NCBI GenBank assembly: GCA_024692685.1
Contig: JAILMJ010000053.1
Location: forward strand, 51,663 to 115,662
Length of the DNA: 64,000 bases
Direction: 5' to 3'
Origin: Clostridia bacterium
Lineage (GTDB): Bacteria; Bacillota; Clostridia; Oscillospirales; Acutalibacteraceae
The notes under the pieces are model-generated. The model was not told where the DNA came from. It searched no databases and saw nothing but the letters and a program-made list of their open reading frames with translations. This document shows positions 30,070 through 38,989 of the stretch, in pieces (the first letter of the stretch is position 1; each line of letters opens with the position of its first letter). Made by a program: the position numbers and the translations under genes.

Positions 30070-30106
30070 TATCGAAAACCTGAAGGCGCATTGCTGCACC
30101 TTCAGG
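30070..30106 (-). terminator. intercistronic attenuator/terminator between SBP and permease genes
   Basis: CCTGAAGG-cgcattgctgca-CCTTCAGG; minus-strand transcript reads hairpin then TTTTCG. Confidence 0.6.
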
Positions 30107-30155
30107 AAATTTCCGTAAAAGGCGTTGCTTTAAAACCGGACCGGCAAAAGCAATT

Positions 30156-30971
30156 TTACTTGGTGAGAAGAAGATTGCCCGCTATATCGGGATACTTCTC
30201 AACAATGGCCGCATAGGTGCCGTTTTCAATGATGGCATCAATAGCAGCCTCAACCCGGGCGCAAAGATCCGCATCTCCGGAACGGAATGCAATACCGTAC
30301 TGCTCGGCGCCGAAATCCTCATCAATGATTCTGAAGCCTTCGTTGTTTGCTACGTAATCCTGCGCGACGGGAGCGTCAACAAATACGGCGTCTACCGCAT
30401 TGCCTGCGAGCTCGGTAAAGCAGCTTGTGAAGCTGTTGGCTGTAACAATGTTACCGAAGGTCTTTGCAAGGTCGGAAAGGTCTCCACTGAGAAGAGCTTC
30501 TCCGGATGTTCCGAGCTGAACGGCAACATCTTTTCCCGCAAGATCGGCCGATGACTTATATTCGCTGTCGTCTTTGACGAGAAGAACCTGCTCGTTGTCA
30601 AAGTAAGGTCTGGAAATTATATATCCCGCATCCTTCATGGAGTCAAGAATGGTCATACCGGACCATACGCAGTCGCACTCTTCAGAATCAAGCTGAACAA
30701 GTTTTTCGTCCCAGTTCACTGCAAACACTTTGAATTCCCAGCCGAGGTAATCGCATACCGCTTTGCAGACCTCAACGTCAAAACCGGTATATTCGCCGTC
30801 ATCACCGAGATAGCTGAAGGGAGGATACTCAGGGTCAATACCCATTGTAAATGAAGTCCTTTCGGCTTCCGTTTCATTCGCCGTATCATCTGTCTTAGCT
30901 CCGCATCCGGCAAGGCCGAGAGTAAGAGCGGCAATAATGAGAGCTAACACCAGAGCTGTAATTTTTTTCAT
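30156..30971 (-). CDS. amino-acid ABC transporter substrate-binding lipoprotein
   Basis: Start MKKITALVLALIIAALTLGLAGCG (lipobox); SBP_bac_3 motifs FTMGIDPEYPPFSYLGDDGEYTGFDVEV. SD GGAGG precedes it. Confidence 0.93.
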   Translation of the reverse strand: MKKITALVLALIIAALTLGLAGCGAKTDDTANETEAERTSFTMGIDPEYPPFSYLGDDGEYTGFDVEVCKAVCDYLGWEFKVFAVNWDEKLVQLDSEECDCVWSGMTILDSMKDAGYIISRPYFDNEQVLLVKDDSEYKSSADLAGKDVAVQLGTSGEALLSGDLSDLAKTFGNIVTANSFTSCFTELAGNAVDAVFVDAPVAQDYVANNEGFRIIDEDFGAEQYGIAFRSGDADLCARVEAAIDAIIENGTYAAIVEKYPDIAGNLLLTK

Positions 30972-31107
30972 AATAACCTCCGATTGGGGAACCGGAATTC
31001 CGGTTAATTTCATCCCCTTTTTATTGCAATAACAATTTACCATATCGTCATTGTAAAGTCAAGATTTGTTTTGATTGAGGCAGATGCGTTCCCGCGCGTC
31101 TTTGCTC

Positions 31108-31135
31108 TTGAAAAACGGGAAAAACAGTGTATAAT
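31108..31135 (+). promoter_or_regulatory. sigma-A-type promoter for S4-domain gene
   Basis: TTGAAA - 16 nt - TATAAT upstream of 31167. Confidence 0.55.
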
Positions 31136-31166
31136 TCGATATAGAAATCAAAAGGAATAATATGTA

Positions 31167-31964
31167 ATGAAAACAGATAACGACAACAAAATGCTTCTCT
31201 CTTTCCTTGAAGAGAGGGCGGAAAAGTGCAGAAAGACGGGGCAGATTACCTTCAGCCGTTTTCTGGACCTGAATCAGCAGAGCCTCTGCGCTTCAATGAA
31301 GCTGCCCGCCGGGGTCAGCAGAATTTTTTACGGCGCGTCCCCTGCTCCGGAAAGGGCAGTTGCGGTCTTTGCTCCGGATGAACTTGAAATAAACTCATCC
31401 GCAGAACTTGAAAAATATTACATTGCGTCGCCGCGGGATTGCCCCGTTACTGTCCTGAAGGTGGTAAAGGACAGGTTTTCAAAGCCGCTCGGTCACAGGG
31501 ACTACCTGGGCGCTCTGATGGCCCTCGGCATTAACCGTGATGTTACGGGTGACATAGAAACAGACGACAGCGGAGCGAGAATAGCCGTTGCAGCGGGTAT
31601 GGCGGACTACATTGCCGGGCACCTTACAGGCGCCGGCAGGGGCACACTTAAAATTACGGCTGTATACCCGTGGGATTACCCGAGCCGTGTCAGAAACGAG
31701 GGAAATGATGAGAGCTTTACGGTTTCATCTCTCAGGCTTGACAGTGTGGTGAAAAACGGCTTCCGTGTTTCACGTGAAGAGGCTCACGAAGCCATAGAGC
31801 ACGGCTCAATCTTCGTCAATGACAGAGAATGTGAAAAGCCCGATAAAAGACTCACCGAAGGTGACAAGGTCACATTCAGGCACAGGGGCAGGCTCATCAT
31901 TGAGGACTGCTCCGGCGTGAGCAGAAAGGGAAAGACAATAGTCAAAATAAAAAGGTTCCTCTGA
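31167..31964 (+). CDS. YlmH-family S4-domain RNA-binding protein
   Basis: 265 aa; LGALMALGINRDVTGDI, S4 domain VKNGFRVSREEAHEAIEHGSIFVNDRECEKPDKRLTEGDKVTFRHRGRLII. Confidence 0.9.
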   Translation: MKTDNDNKMLLSFLEERAEKCRKTGQITFSRFLDLNQQSLCASMKLPAGVSRIFYGASPAPERAVAVFAPDELEINSSAELEKYYIASPRDCPVTVLKVVKDRFSKPLGHRDYLGALMALGINRDVTGDIETDDSGARIAVAAGMADYIAGHLTGAGRGTLKITAVYPWDYPSRVRNEGNDESFTVSSLRLDSVVKNGFRVSREEAHEAIEHGSIFVNDRECEKPDKRLTEGDKVTFRHRGRLIIEDCSGVSRKGKTIVKIKRFL

Positions 31965-31985
31965 AAAACAGAGGAACCTTTATCA
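31951..31985. terminator. bidirectional intrinsic terminator
   Basis: AAAGGTTCCTCtgaaaaacaGAGGAACCTTT. Confidence 0.85.
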
Positions 31986-31995
31986 TATTAAATTC

Positions 31996-32808
31996 TTATT
32001 TGGCGTAGTCGCCGACCATAAACATCAATTCGCCTATCTGACCGCCGAATTCCGGCGCGCCGTCCATGACAAGCTTGCCGGTCCTGACGGAATCAAGCAT
32101 ATCGTCTATGCTCAGAAGAATACCGAGCGCGCTCTTGAAGGAATCAAATCTCAGGGTGAAGAACGGAAGGGCTCTCTTGTATGTGCCTCTGCCCGCTCTG
32201 GATTTACCGGCCTTGATTCTGATATAGGCCGAAACTTCCGGATGATTCTCAACCGCAAATGCGTAAACACGGTCGGGGCTCTTTGATGTCCACTCCTTAA
32301 CTTTCTCGTGACCGTTCTTATTGAGGGTGCTTATACCGCTTGAAAGCAGATAGAAGAAACATTTAACCATAAGCTGCTGCGTTGTTTCATCTTCGGGGAT
32401 CTCTGTCGCGGTAAGCAGGGAGCTCATTTTAAGGAGAGTCATCATAAATGAAAGAAATGTGCCGCCGTGGGAGACAACGCCTTTCATTTTCGGAAGGGTC
32501 TTGGGCCCAATATTGCCTTTGAAGAAGGCGTTCATCTGCTCAACACTCTTGAATTCAAGTTCAACCTGTGTATGCTCTTTGTCGCTGACCTTATCGGCAT
32601 GAACAACCCATTCACCGTCGTTGATTACAAAGTGAGTCGCATATTTGCCGTCCGGAGCCTCCGGATCACGGGCGCTGACCTGAATAACGGCATGGGTCTT
32701 CTCGAACTTTTTGGCAAGTTTGGGATCGTCCGAAGCAATGGTCTTTAACAGCGGAAGAGCAGCACAGAGGAATATTTTATTGGTGAATATATCTTCTCTT
32801 GAAGCCAT
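31996..32808 (-). CDS. SCP2-like (sterol-carrier-fold) protein A, probably two SCP2-like modules
   Basis: 270 aa; KYATHFVINDGEWVVHADKVSDKEHTQVELEFKSVEQMNAFFKGNIGPKTLPKMKG and TGKLVMDGAPEFGGQIGELM resemble SCP2-fold patterns. Confidence 0.55.
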   Translation of the reverse strand: MASREDIFTNKIFLCAALPLLKTIASDDPKLAKKFEKTHAVIQVSARDPEAPDGKYATHFVINDGEWVVHADKVSDKEHTQVELEFKSVEQMNAFFKGNIGPKTLPKMKGVVSHGGTFLSFMMTLLKMSSLLTATEIPEDETTQQLMVKCFFYLLSSGISTLNKNGHEKVKEWTSKSPDRVYAFAVENHPEVSAYIRIKAGKSRAGRGTYKRALPFFTLRFDSFKSALGILLSIDDMLDSVRTGKLVMDGAPEFGGQIGELMFMVGDYAK

Positions 32809-32867
32809 ATTATTTCCTTTCTGTCAGCGGGATACTTATAAATCTGTATCTCACCGGCTCTTCTCAA

Positions 32868-33878
32868 TTAAAATTCGTCGTCCCAGTTGTCGTCCTCTTC
32901 AAAGTCGGCCTTCATAACCTCACGAACGGCATTGATTATGCCGTTTGCATCAATACCGACCTCAGCCATAATGTCTTCATGAAGACCTATGGGAGCAAAC
33001 TTATCCTGGTGGCCGAGTTTCTTGAATGCGCAGCCCTTACCTGCCTCAACAACAACTTCGGCTACTGCCGAGCCCAGACCGCCGATGACGCTGTGGTCTT
33101 CGACTGTGATAATTCTTCTGGTTTCGGTAACGGCTTTAAGGATTGCTTCCTTATCAATGGGCTTAATGGTGTGCATATTGAGAACGCGGACTTTGAGTCC
33201 GTCAGCGTTTTCAAGGAATTTTGCCGCTTCCTTTGCCTGAAGAACGCAGGAACCGCAGGCGATAACCGTGATATCGGAACCGGGGTTGATTTCAACCGCC
33301 TTGCCGACTTCAAAGCCGTAATCCATATTTTCATAGAGAACACGGTCAAAACCACGGTTGATTCTGATATAGTAAGGTCCGAAATTATCATAGGCAGCAT
33401 TAACTGCGTTCGCTGTTTCGTAGCCGTCTGCGGGAACTATGAGTGTGATGTTGGGCATTGCTCTTACGATAGCAAGGTCAACAATGGCATGGTGGGTTGA
33501 ACCCGCCTGGCCGAAAGATGTACCCGAATGGGTAGCTATTATCTTGGCATTGACATTCTGATAGCAAATATCGGTGTGAAGCTGGTCACAGGCTCTCATT
33601 GAAGTGAAAGCCGAGAAGCCGGAAACGAAGGGAGTGATGCCGGCTCTTGCAAGTCCTGCCGCAACTCCGAACATATCCTGCTCTGCGATACCGACATTGA
33701 TAACTCTCTCGGGGCAAACCTTAAGAACATCACCTAATTTTGTCGACTTTGCAAGGTCGGCGGTAACGGCAACCACTTTGGGGTCTCTCTGCATAATATC
33801 GGCTATTGCCTTGCCGTATATTTCGGATGTTGAAAGGTCAGTCTGGCTTGTTGCAGTATAAACAAATCCGCCTGCCAT
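32868..33878 (-). CDS. transketolase, C-terminal subunit (split)
   Basis: 336 aa; VTADLAKSTKLGDVLKVCPERVINVGIAEQDMFGVAAGLARAG; pyrimidine-binding and C-terminal transketolase domains. Confidence 0.95.
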   Translation of the reverse strand: MAGGFVYTATSQTDLSTSEIYGKAIADIMQRDPKVVAVTADLAKSTKLGDVLKVCPERVINVGIAEQDMFGVAAGLARAGITPFVSGFSAFTSMRACDQLHTDICYQNVNAKIIATHSGTSFGQAGSTHHAIVDLAIVRAMPNITLIVPADGYETANAVNAAYDNFGPYYIRINRGFDRVLYENMDYGFEVGKAVEINPGSDITVIACGSCVLQAKEAAKFLENADGLKVRVLNMHTIKPIDKEAILKAVTETRRIITVEDHSVIGGLGSAVAEVVVEAGKGCAFKKLGHQDKFAPIGLHEDIMAEVGIDANGIINAVREVMKADFEEDDNWDDEF

Positions 33879-33880
33879 AA

Positions 33881-34759
33881 TTATTCACCCTCCTTTTCCG
33901 CTCTTTCGCAACGGACTTTGTAATCCTCATCAAGTTCGTTGTTGAATTTTTCAAACATGGCGTCATCAATTCCGCCGTAGTGCCAGAGGTAATCACCCTC
34001 TATGGTCTTTATGCCGGCGCCCTTCTTGGTGTCCATAATGATGCACGAAGGTGCACAGGGCTCTTTTGAGCGGGCAACAGCGGCGTCAATAGCTTCGCAC
34101 AGAGCGCTTATGTTGTTGCCGTCTACCGTTACGGTGTTGAAGCCGAAGGCAACCATCTTATCCGCAAGCGGCTCAAGTTTCATAACATCCTCTGTGTTAC
34201 CGTCTATCATGCAATGGTTTCTGTCAATGAAAACTATGCAGTTTGAAAGTTTATAATGATTAAGTGTCATAAAGCCTTCCCAGTTTGAACCTTCACCGAG
34301 CTCGCCGTCGCCTGTGGCAACATAGGTGAGATAGTCCTTGCCGAGAATTCTCGCCGCAAGAGCAGTACCGGCGGCAATGGATACGCCGTGACCGAGCGAA
34401 CCGGTTGACGCGTCAACACCGACAACCTTGTTGGAGTCAAGGTGCATACCCATTTTTGAACCGGAAAGATTGAAGGTCTTGAGCATTTCAACATCGTTGA
34501 AACCCTTGTCGCAGAGTACGGGAGCATAGGAAATGGCCGCATGACCCTTTGAAAGAATGAATCTGTCTCTGTCTTCCCACTTGGGATCTTCAACTTTAAT
34601 GTTGAGATACTTATGATACATAACGGTCAGCAGATCCAGAATACTCATTCCGCCGCCAATATGGCCGCTGCCTGCCCAGGCAACTGTCTGAAGAGTCAGT
34701 TTTCTGAGCTCGTGAGCTTTTTTCTCAAGGGCAAGCCATTCCTGCTTTGATAATGCCAT
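33881..34759 (-). CDS. transketolase, N-terminal (ThDP-binding) subunit (split)
   Basis: 292 aa; GSGHIGGGMSILDLLTVMYH, GDGELGEGSNWEGFMTLNHYKLSNCIVFIDRN. Confidence 0.95.
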   Translation of the reverse strand: MALSKQEWLALEKKAHELRKLTLQTVAWAGSGHIGGGMSILDLLTVMYHKYLNIKVEDPKWEDRDRFILSKGHAAISYAPVLCDKGFNDVEMLKTFNLSGSKMGMHLDSNKVVGVDASTGSLGHGVSIAAGTALAARILGKDYLTYVATGDGELGEGSNWEGFMTLNHYKLSNCIVFIDRNHCMIDGNTEDVMKLEPLADKMVAFGFNTVTVDGNNISALCEAIDAAVARSKEPCAPSCIIMDTKKGAGIKTIEGDYLWHYGGIDDAMFEKFNNELDEDYKVRCERAEKEGE

Positions 34760-34820
34760 GGAAAATTCCTCCTTTTTGTGTATGGTTGACCGGTCTCACA
34801 GGGACCGTGAATTAATTAAA

Positions 34821-36107
34821 TCAGCCGAGTTCCGGGTGGTTTTTCTTAACCACTTTGAAGGCCTCTTCGCAAATCTCGATGCTTCTCTTGATATCGTCGC
34901 TTGTCAGGGAAGCGTTAATGAAGTGATTGTGATGCGATGCAAGGAACACACCTCTGTTAACACATTCCGCTATCCACTCCTGATGAAGCATAAGCGAATC
35001 GTCGTTAGCTATTCTCAGATAGAAGAGGGCGGGAGCGCCGCTGACCACAAGGTTAAAGCCGTTGTTTGCCGCGGCAGCCTTCAGGCCGTCGGTTAACTGC
35101 GTGCCGAGTTCACGGAAGAGTTTGGGAGTATCGAGCTTCTTCATCTTATTGATGCAGGCGATGCAGGCCGCAAAGGGAATCGCGCTCATCCAGTATGAAC
35201 CGGTGTATGAAAGGCTGGATGCCGCTCCTTTGAGGAATTCCTTGCCGCAGAACGCCGACATATTCCAGCCGTTTGCGAGAGCCTTGCAGAAGCAGATTAT
35301 ATCGGCCTCGAAGCCGAAATAATGGTCGGAACCGGCAATATCAAGACGGAAGCCGGCGCGAACATCGTCAACTATAAGAACGATTCCGTTGTCTGTGCAG
35401 AGCTTTCTGACATCCTGCCAAAAACCGTCGGCAGGATACTTGTTGTCGTAGAAATTGCCGTGGTCGTAAGGCTGGGCAATAACAGCGGCTATATCGTTAT
35501 CCTCGGCAACTATCTTTCTGAGGGTTGCAATATCATCCCAATCAACATAGATGTTGTTGGCAACATCCTCGGGAAGAACGCCGGGATAGTCGATTTTCTG
35601 AACTATGGGAGAAACACCGTGATAGAAGCCGTTGAAGAAAATCAGCTTTTTCTTATGAGTATGTGCACGGGCGGTAAGAATGGCACCCTGAGTGGCATCG
35701 TTACCGTTTTTTGCGAAGAAAGCCCAGTCTGCGCAGTTAACAGTATCAACAAGTAACTCCGCACATTCAACCATTATCTTGTTGGGAGAAGTTGTGCAGT
35801 TGCCGAGTTTAGCCTGCGCCAATGCCGCGGCGTCAACATCCGGATCGTTATATCCGAGCACATTGGGGCCGTATGCGCACATATAATCAACATATTTGTT
35901 TCCGTCAACATCCCAGAAATATGAACCCTGGGCTTTATCGGAAAAACGGGGCCAGCGATTAACCGGAGTGAAAAGACCTTCGGCAGGGCCGAGATGACCG
36001 TAAACGCCGGAGGGAATTACCTTTGCGGCTCTGGCATACCATTCATCCGACTTGGTTGTTTTATAACAGGTAAATTTCTTTACCTTGGGATCAAAATTGT
36101 CACTCAT
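34821..36107 (-). CDS. class III PLP aminotransferase, glutamate-1-semialdehyde-2,1-aminomutase-like
   Basis: 428 aa; VDYMCAYGPNVLGYNDPDV, LIVDDVRAGFRLD, ICFCKALANGWNMSAFCG (PLP Lys). Confidence 0.9.
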   Translation of the reverse strand: MSDNFDPKVKKFTCYKTTKSDEWYARAAKVIPSGVYGHLGPAEGLFTPVNRWPRFSDKAQGSYFWDVDGNKYVDYMCAYGPNVLGYNDPDVDAAALAQAKLGNCTTSPNKIMVECAELLVDTVNCADWAFFAKNGNDATQGAILTARAHTHKKKLIFFNGFYHGVSPIVQKIDYPGVLPEDVANNIYVDWDDIATLRKIVAEDNDIAAVIAQPYDHGNFYDNKYPADGFWQDVRKLCTDNGIVLIVDDVRAGFRLDIAGSDHYFGFEADIICFCKALANGWNMSAFCGKEFLKGAASSLSYTGSYWMSAIPFAACIACINKMKKLDTPKLFRELGTQLTDGLKAAAANNGFNLVVSGAPALFYLRIANDDSLMLHQEWIAECVNRGVFLASHHNHFINASLTSDDIKRSIEICEEAFKVVKKNHPELG

Positions 36108-36121
36108 TTCGCTTTCCTCCT

Positions 36122-36880
36122 TTAAGCAAGATAAATCGCAACTCTGTCAAGTATGCGATTGACATTGTCGAGCATTGCCATGAGTCCGTGCATTTCAACC
36201 TTGCCCGTTCCTATGCAGGCAAGCGCGTTGACTTTGCCGCCGAACAAATCGTTTGCGGTCTGATAACTGTCAAATATCATTGAGCAGCGGTATTTTTCCG
36301 GCCTCTTTTTCAGGCAGAGGAGTCTGTGGTTTTTGGCGATGATTTCAACTGCGGGACCGTCTTTGATGGCTATCATCACGCTGCCGTCAACAATGTGCGC
36401 GGCACTGAACTTGCAGATTTCATCTTGATTGCCGAGCTGGGCAATAGCCACGCCGATAACATTCAGCGTCATCTCCGTATTTATACGGAAAATGTCGGGG
36501 TCCTTCAAGTCCTCATCGGAGGGTCTGAGATACTTGTTAAGCAGATCTGTAAGCTTGGTAAAATCTTTGAGAAGAAAACCGATGTGAGTGAATCCTTTTG
36601 AGGGAATCGGGGTAACCGTTCCGTCAATAAGTCCGTTAAATTTTTCGCAGGAGCTGAAAGGAAGTTTGACATTGCATTTGCTGCAACCCTGTTCCATTCT
36701 GCACTTACCGTTCGCAAAGGTAATTGTGGCGCTCGGGCCGCCCTTAACCTCGAAGCCTATGGAAAGAGGCTTTTTATTGGTTAAAGCAGCGCTCGCTTCG
36801 GGAACAAGTTCGCAGAGGTTCTCAAGAGCACCCAGGACTGCGTAGAGATTGACATACGCGAGGGCTTTTTGATCAATCAT
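36122..36880 (-). CDS. SCP2-like protein B, probable paralogue of 31996..32808
   Basis: 252 aa; GGPSATITFANGKCRMEQGCSKCNVKLPFSSCEKFNGLIDGTVTPIPSKG and second module ending TGKVEMHGLMAMLDNVN. Confidence 0.55.
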   Translation of the reverse strand: MIDQKALAYVNLYAVLGALENLCELVPEASAALTNKKPLSIGFEVKGGPSATITFANGKCRMEQGCSKCNVKLPFSSCEKFNGLIDGTVTPIPSKGFTHIGFLLKDFTKLTDLLNKYLRPSDEDLKDPDIFRINTEMTLNVIGVAIAQLGNQDEICKFSAAHIVDGSVMIAIKDGPAVEIIAKNHRLLCLKKRPEKYRCSMIFDSYQTANDLFGGKVNALACIGTGKVEMHGLMAMLDNVNRILDRVAIYLA

Positions 36881-37150
36881 TTTGATTTCCTCCTAAATTC
36901 AGTTTCCGTTGCGGGAAAAGAGGGCGGTTTTCGGACTGAAACCGCGGCACAATTTCCCACTTAACAGTTCCTGATAATATTTATTTTATTTTAGCATGCG
37001 GTTTATTTAAAGTCAACAAAATAATAAGACATCAGCAGCGTCCGATTGTAAAACTTAACATCATTTTTTTGTATATTATAGCAAAACCGCGGGATTTGCT
37101 GTCCAATCTCCCGCCTCCCCGATTAACCGCGGCATAGAATAAATCCAAAA

Positions 37151-37187
37151 CAGAAAAATGCCCGGCAATATCAGCATACCGGGCATT
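37151..37187 (-). terminator. terminator-like hairpin 3 of tandem array
   Basis: Minus strand AATGCCCGG-tatgctgatattg-CCGGGCATTTTTCTG. Confidence 0.6.
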
Positions 37188-37225
37188 AACGGAAAACACA
37201 GGAACAGGCAAATAAATGCGGGAAA

Positions 37226-37257
37226 CAAAAAATACCGCCCTGTCTCAGAGCGGCGGT
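37226..37257 (-). terminator. terminator-like hairpin 2 of tandem array
   Basis: Minus strand ACCGCC-gctctgagacag-GGCGGTATTTTTTG. Confidence 0.55.
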
Positions 37258-37321
37258 CTTATCCGTCGGCAAACCGCGCACAGTTCTCATATAAAGCCGC
37301 GCCGGTCTTAAACCGCGCAGA

Positions 37322-37357
37322 CATAAAAAAGGCGGTGCACCTTTCGGTACACCGCCG
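37322..37357 (-). terminator. intrinsic terminator (hairpin 1) of the 173-aa gene
   Basis: Minus strand GGCGGTGTACCgaaaGGTGCACCGCCTTTTTTATG. Confidence 0.85.
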
Positions 37358-37427
37358 CTTAACATTTTAAATTCTTGCGCTAATTTAAAAAGTATCAGCT
37401 ATTTGTAAAGTGAACTGTTAATCGCAA

Positions 37428-37949
37428 TTATGCTCTTTTCTTGGTGCAAACATATGCAGCAGCAGCAGCAACAGAAACAGTTGCGAAAGCTACGATGCCA
37501 ACGGGAGCAGAACCGGTGTCAACAGACTCGGCAGCTGCGGTCTCGTCAACGAACTCAGCGCTGGAGCCAGCATAGAGAGCCTTAATCTTCTCTTTGATTG
37601 TCTGGATGATGTTCTTGATGGTCTTGTAGATGTCGCCAACGATGGGGAGATCTTCGATCTTAGCATCGAGGTCATCAACTGCACCGAGAACGTCCTCTGC
37701 ACAAGCGCCGTTGCCGATGTTCTTAACCATATCTACAACCTTGTTGAAGAGGCCTTCGATCTGATCCCAGAGGTCAGCAAGCTCTTTGTCGCCTGTGAAG
37801 ATACCCTTGAGAGTATCAAGGAGAGTCTGGATGCTGTATTCAGCATCGGTGTCGGATGCGTCAGTGCCTGTTGCAGGAGCTGCAAAAGCAAGTGACGAAG
37901 CGGAAAGTGCGATTACGAGTGCGAGTACGATTGCAAGTACTTTTTTCAT
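37428..37949 (-). CDS. small secreted surface protein (helical, C-terminal TM with Arg/Lys tail)
   Basis: Signal peptide MKKVLAIVLALVIALSASSLAFA; C-terminal VDTGSAPVGIVAFATVSVAAAAAYVCTKKRA resembles a sortase-type tail without canonical LPXTG. Confidence 0.75.
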   Translation of the reverse strand: MKKVLAIVLALVIALSASSLAFAAPATGTDASDTDAEYSIQTLLDTLKGIFTGDKELADLWDQIEGLFNKVVDMVKNIGNGACAEDVLGAVDDLDAKIEDLPIVGDIYKTIKNIIQTIKEKIKALYAGSSAEFVDETAAAESVDTGSAPVGIVAFATVSVAAAAAYVCTKKRA

Positions 37950-38016
37950 GGTGAACCATTCCTTTCATATTATTGTTGTTGGTTTGAATTTTTGCAAGAG
38001 CAACAATTGCTCGTTT

Positions 38017-38045
38017 ATAATAGCATAAAAGATTTTCTTTGTCAA
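38017..38045 (-). promoter_or_regulatory. strong sigma-A-type promoter for the 173-aa gene
   Basis: Minus strand TTGACA - AAGAAAATCTTTTATGC (17 nt) - TATTAT; followed by 5'UTR hairpin GAGCAATTGTTGCTC (37998-38012). Confidence 0.8.
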
Positions 38046-38157
38046 CTGTTTTATGGCATAATTTTTGACAAATCCGCAAAATTTTCATGCATTGTTTTAT
38101 AAAAATTCACAAATTTTCGGGGTTTTTGCGGCTTTTAGGGCCGTTTTCGGCGGATTA

Positions 38158-38928
38158 TTATGCTTCTGCTTCCGCTTTATTGCTCTTCCTCTCCGCAAAT
38201 CTATCCTCTATTTTAACGACTATCTTATTATATATGATTTTTGCAAGGAAATAGCCGGCAACCGCGCATACAATACCGACAAGCGCTCCGACAAGAACAT
38301 CCGTGCAGTAGTGAACGTGGAGGTAAATCCTTGTGAAGCCGATCAGCGCCGCAACGATTATTGCGCAGCAGCCCATCGCCTTCTGGCCCTTGCCCTTGCA
38401 CATTGAGAACATTCCGCACGCCGCGGCAAAGCTCGATGAGGTATGGCCTGAGGGGAATGAATACCCGTGGGCATAGGGATAGCCGATATCAAGCGGCGAG
38501 TGACCGCTGAAGCACGCAAGCCATTTCTGCTGAAACTCGGCGCCGTAAATTTTCATTTCCTCAATGACCTGATCAATATAGCCGGCCTTCATCCAGCCGT
38601 CATAGTGTTTGCCGTTGAAATCGTATCCGTTGACACATCTGTTCGCGACTTCCGGGTTAAACAGGGCAAACGGCCTCGTCCTTGAGAAGATGCTTTTGAG
38701 AACGACATTATTAAGAAGAAGCATTACAGCCTGTGCCATAAGCATCGCTATACCTATCTTCCGTGTTTTTTTGGGGATGCAGAATATCAGACCGACTGCA
38801 ATCCAGAATATTCCGTCGCCGAGCCAGGTTACATAGGAAAGCAAAGGAGTAAGCCAACTGCCCGCCGCATCGATCATCCTGTTCATCGCTTCAAATACGG
38901 ATAAATCAAAGTTGAGAATGGACTCCAA
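38158..38928 (-). CDS. PAP2-family membrane phosphatase
   Basis: PAP2 signature blocks KSIFSRTRPFA, YSFPSGHTSSSFA, TRIYLHVHYCTDVLVG. Confidence 0.92.
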   Translation of the reverse strand: MESILNFDLSVFEAMNRMIDAAGSWLTPLLSYVTWLGDGIFWIAVGLIFCIPKKTRKIGIAMLMAQAVMLLLNNVVLKSIFSRTRPFALFNPEVANRCVNGYDFNGKHYDGWMKAGYIDQVIEEMKIYGAEFQQKWLACFSGHSPLDIGYPYAHGYSFPSGHTSSSFAAACGMFSMCKGKGQKAMGCCAIIVAALIGFTRIYLHVHYCTDVLVGALVGIVCAVAGYFLAKIIYNKIVVKIEDRFAERKSNKAEAEA

Positions 38929-38989
38929 AATTTCATTCCTCCTTATAATTTTATAACATTATACTATTTTTTTGCCCGGTTTACAATAG

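Noticed and set aside
32799-33500. 233-aa plus-strand ORF opposite the transketolase C-subunit
   Set aside because: Antisense to a conserved enzyme; no independent support.
34821-36107. Calling the aminotransferase hemL
   Set aside because: GSA-aminomutase-like by sequence feel, but no other hem genes are present and the context is transketolase/SCP2-like; the symbol would over-claim.
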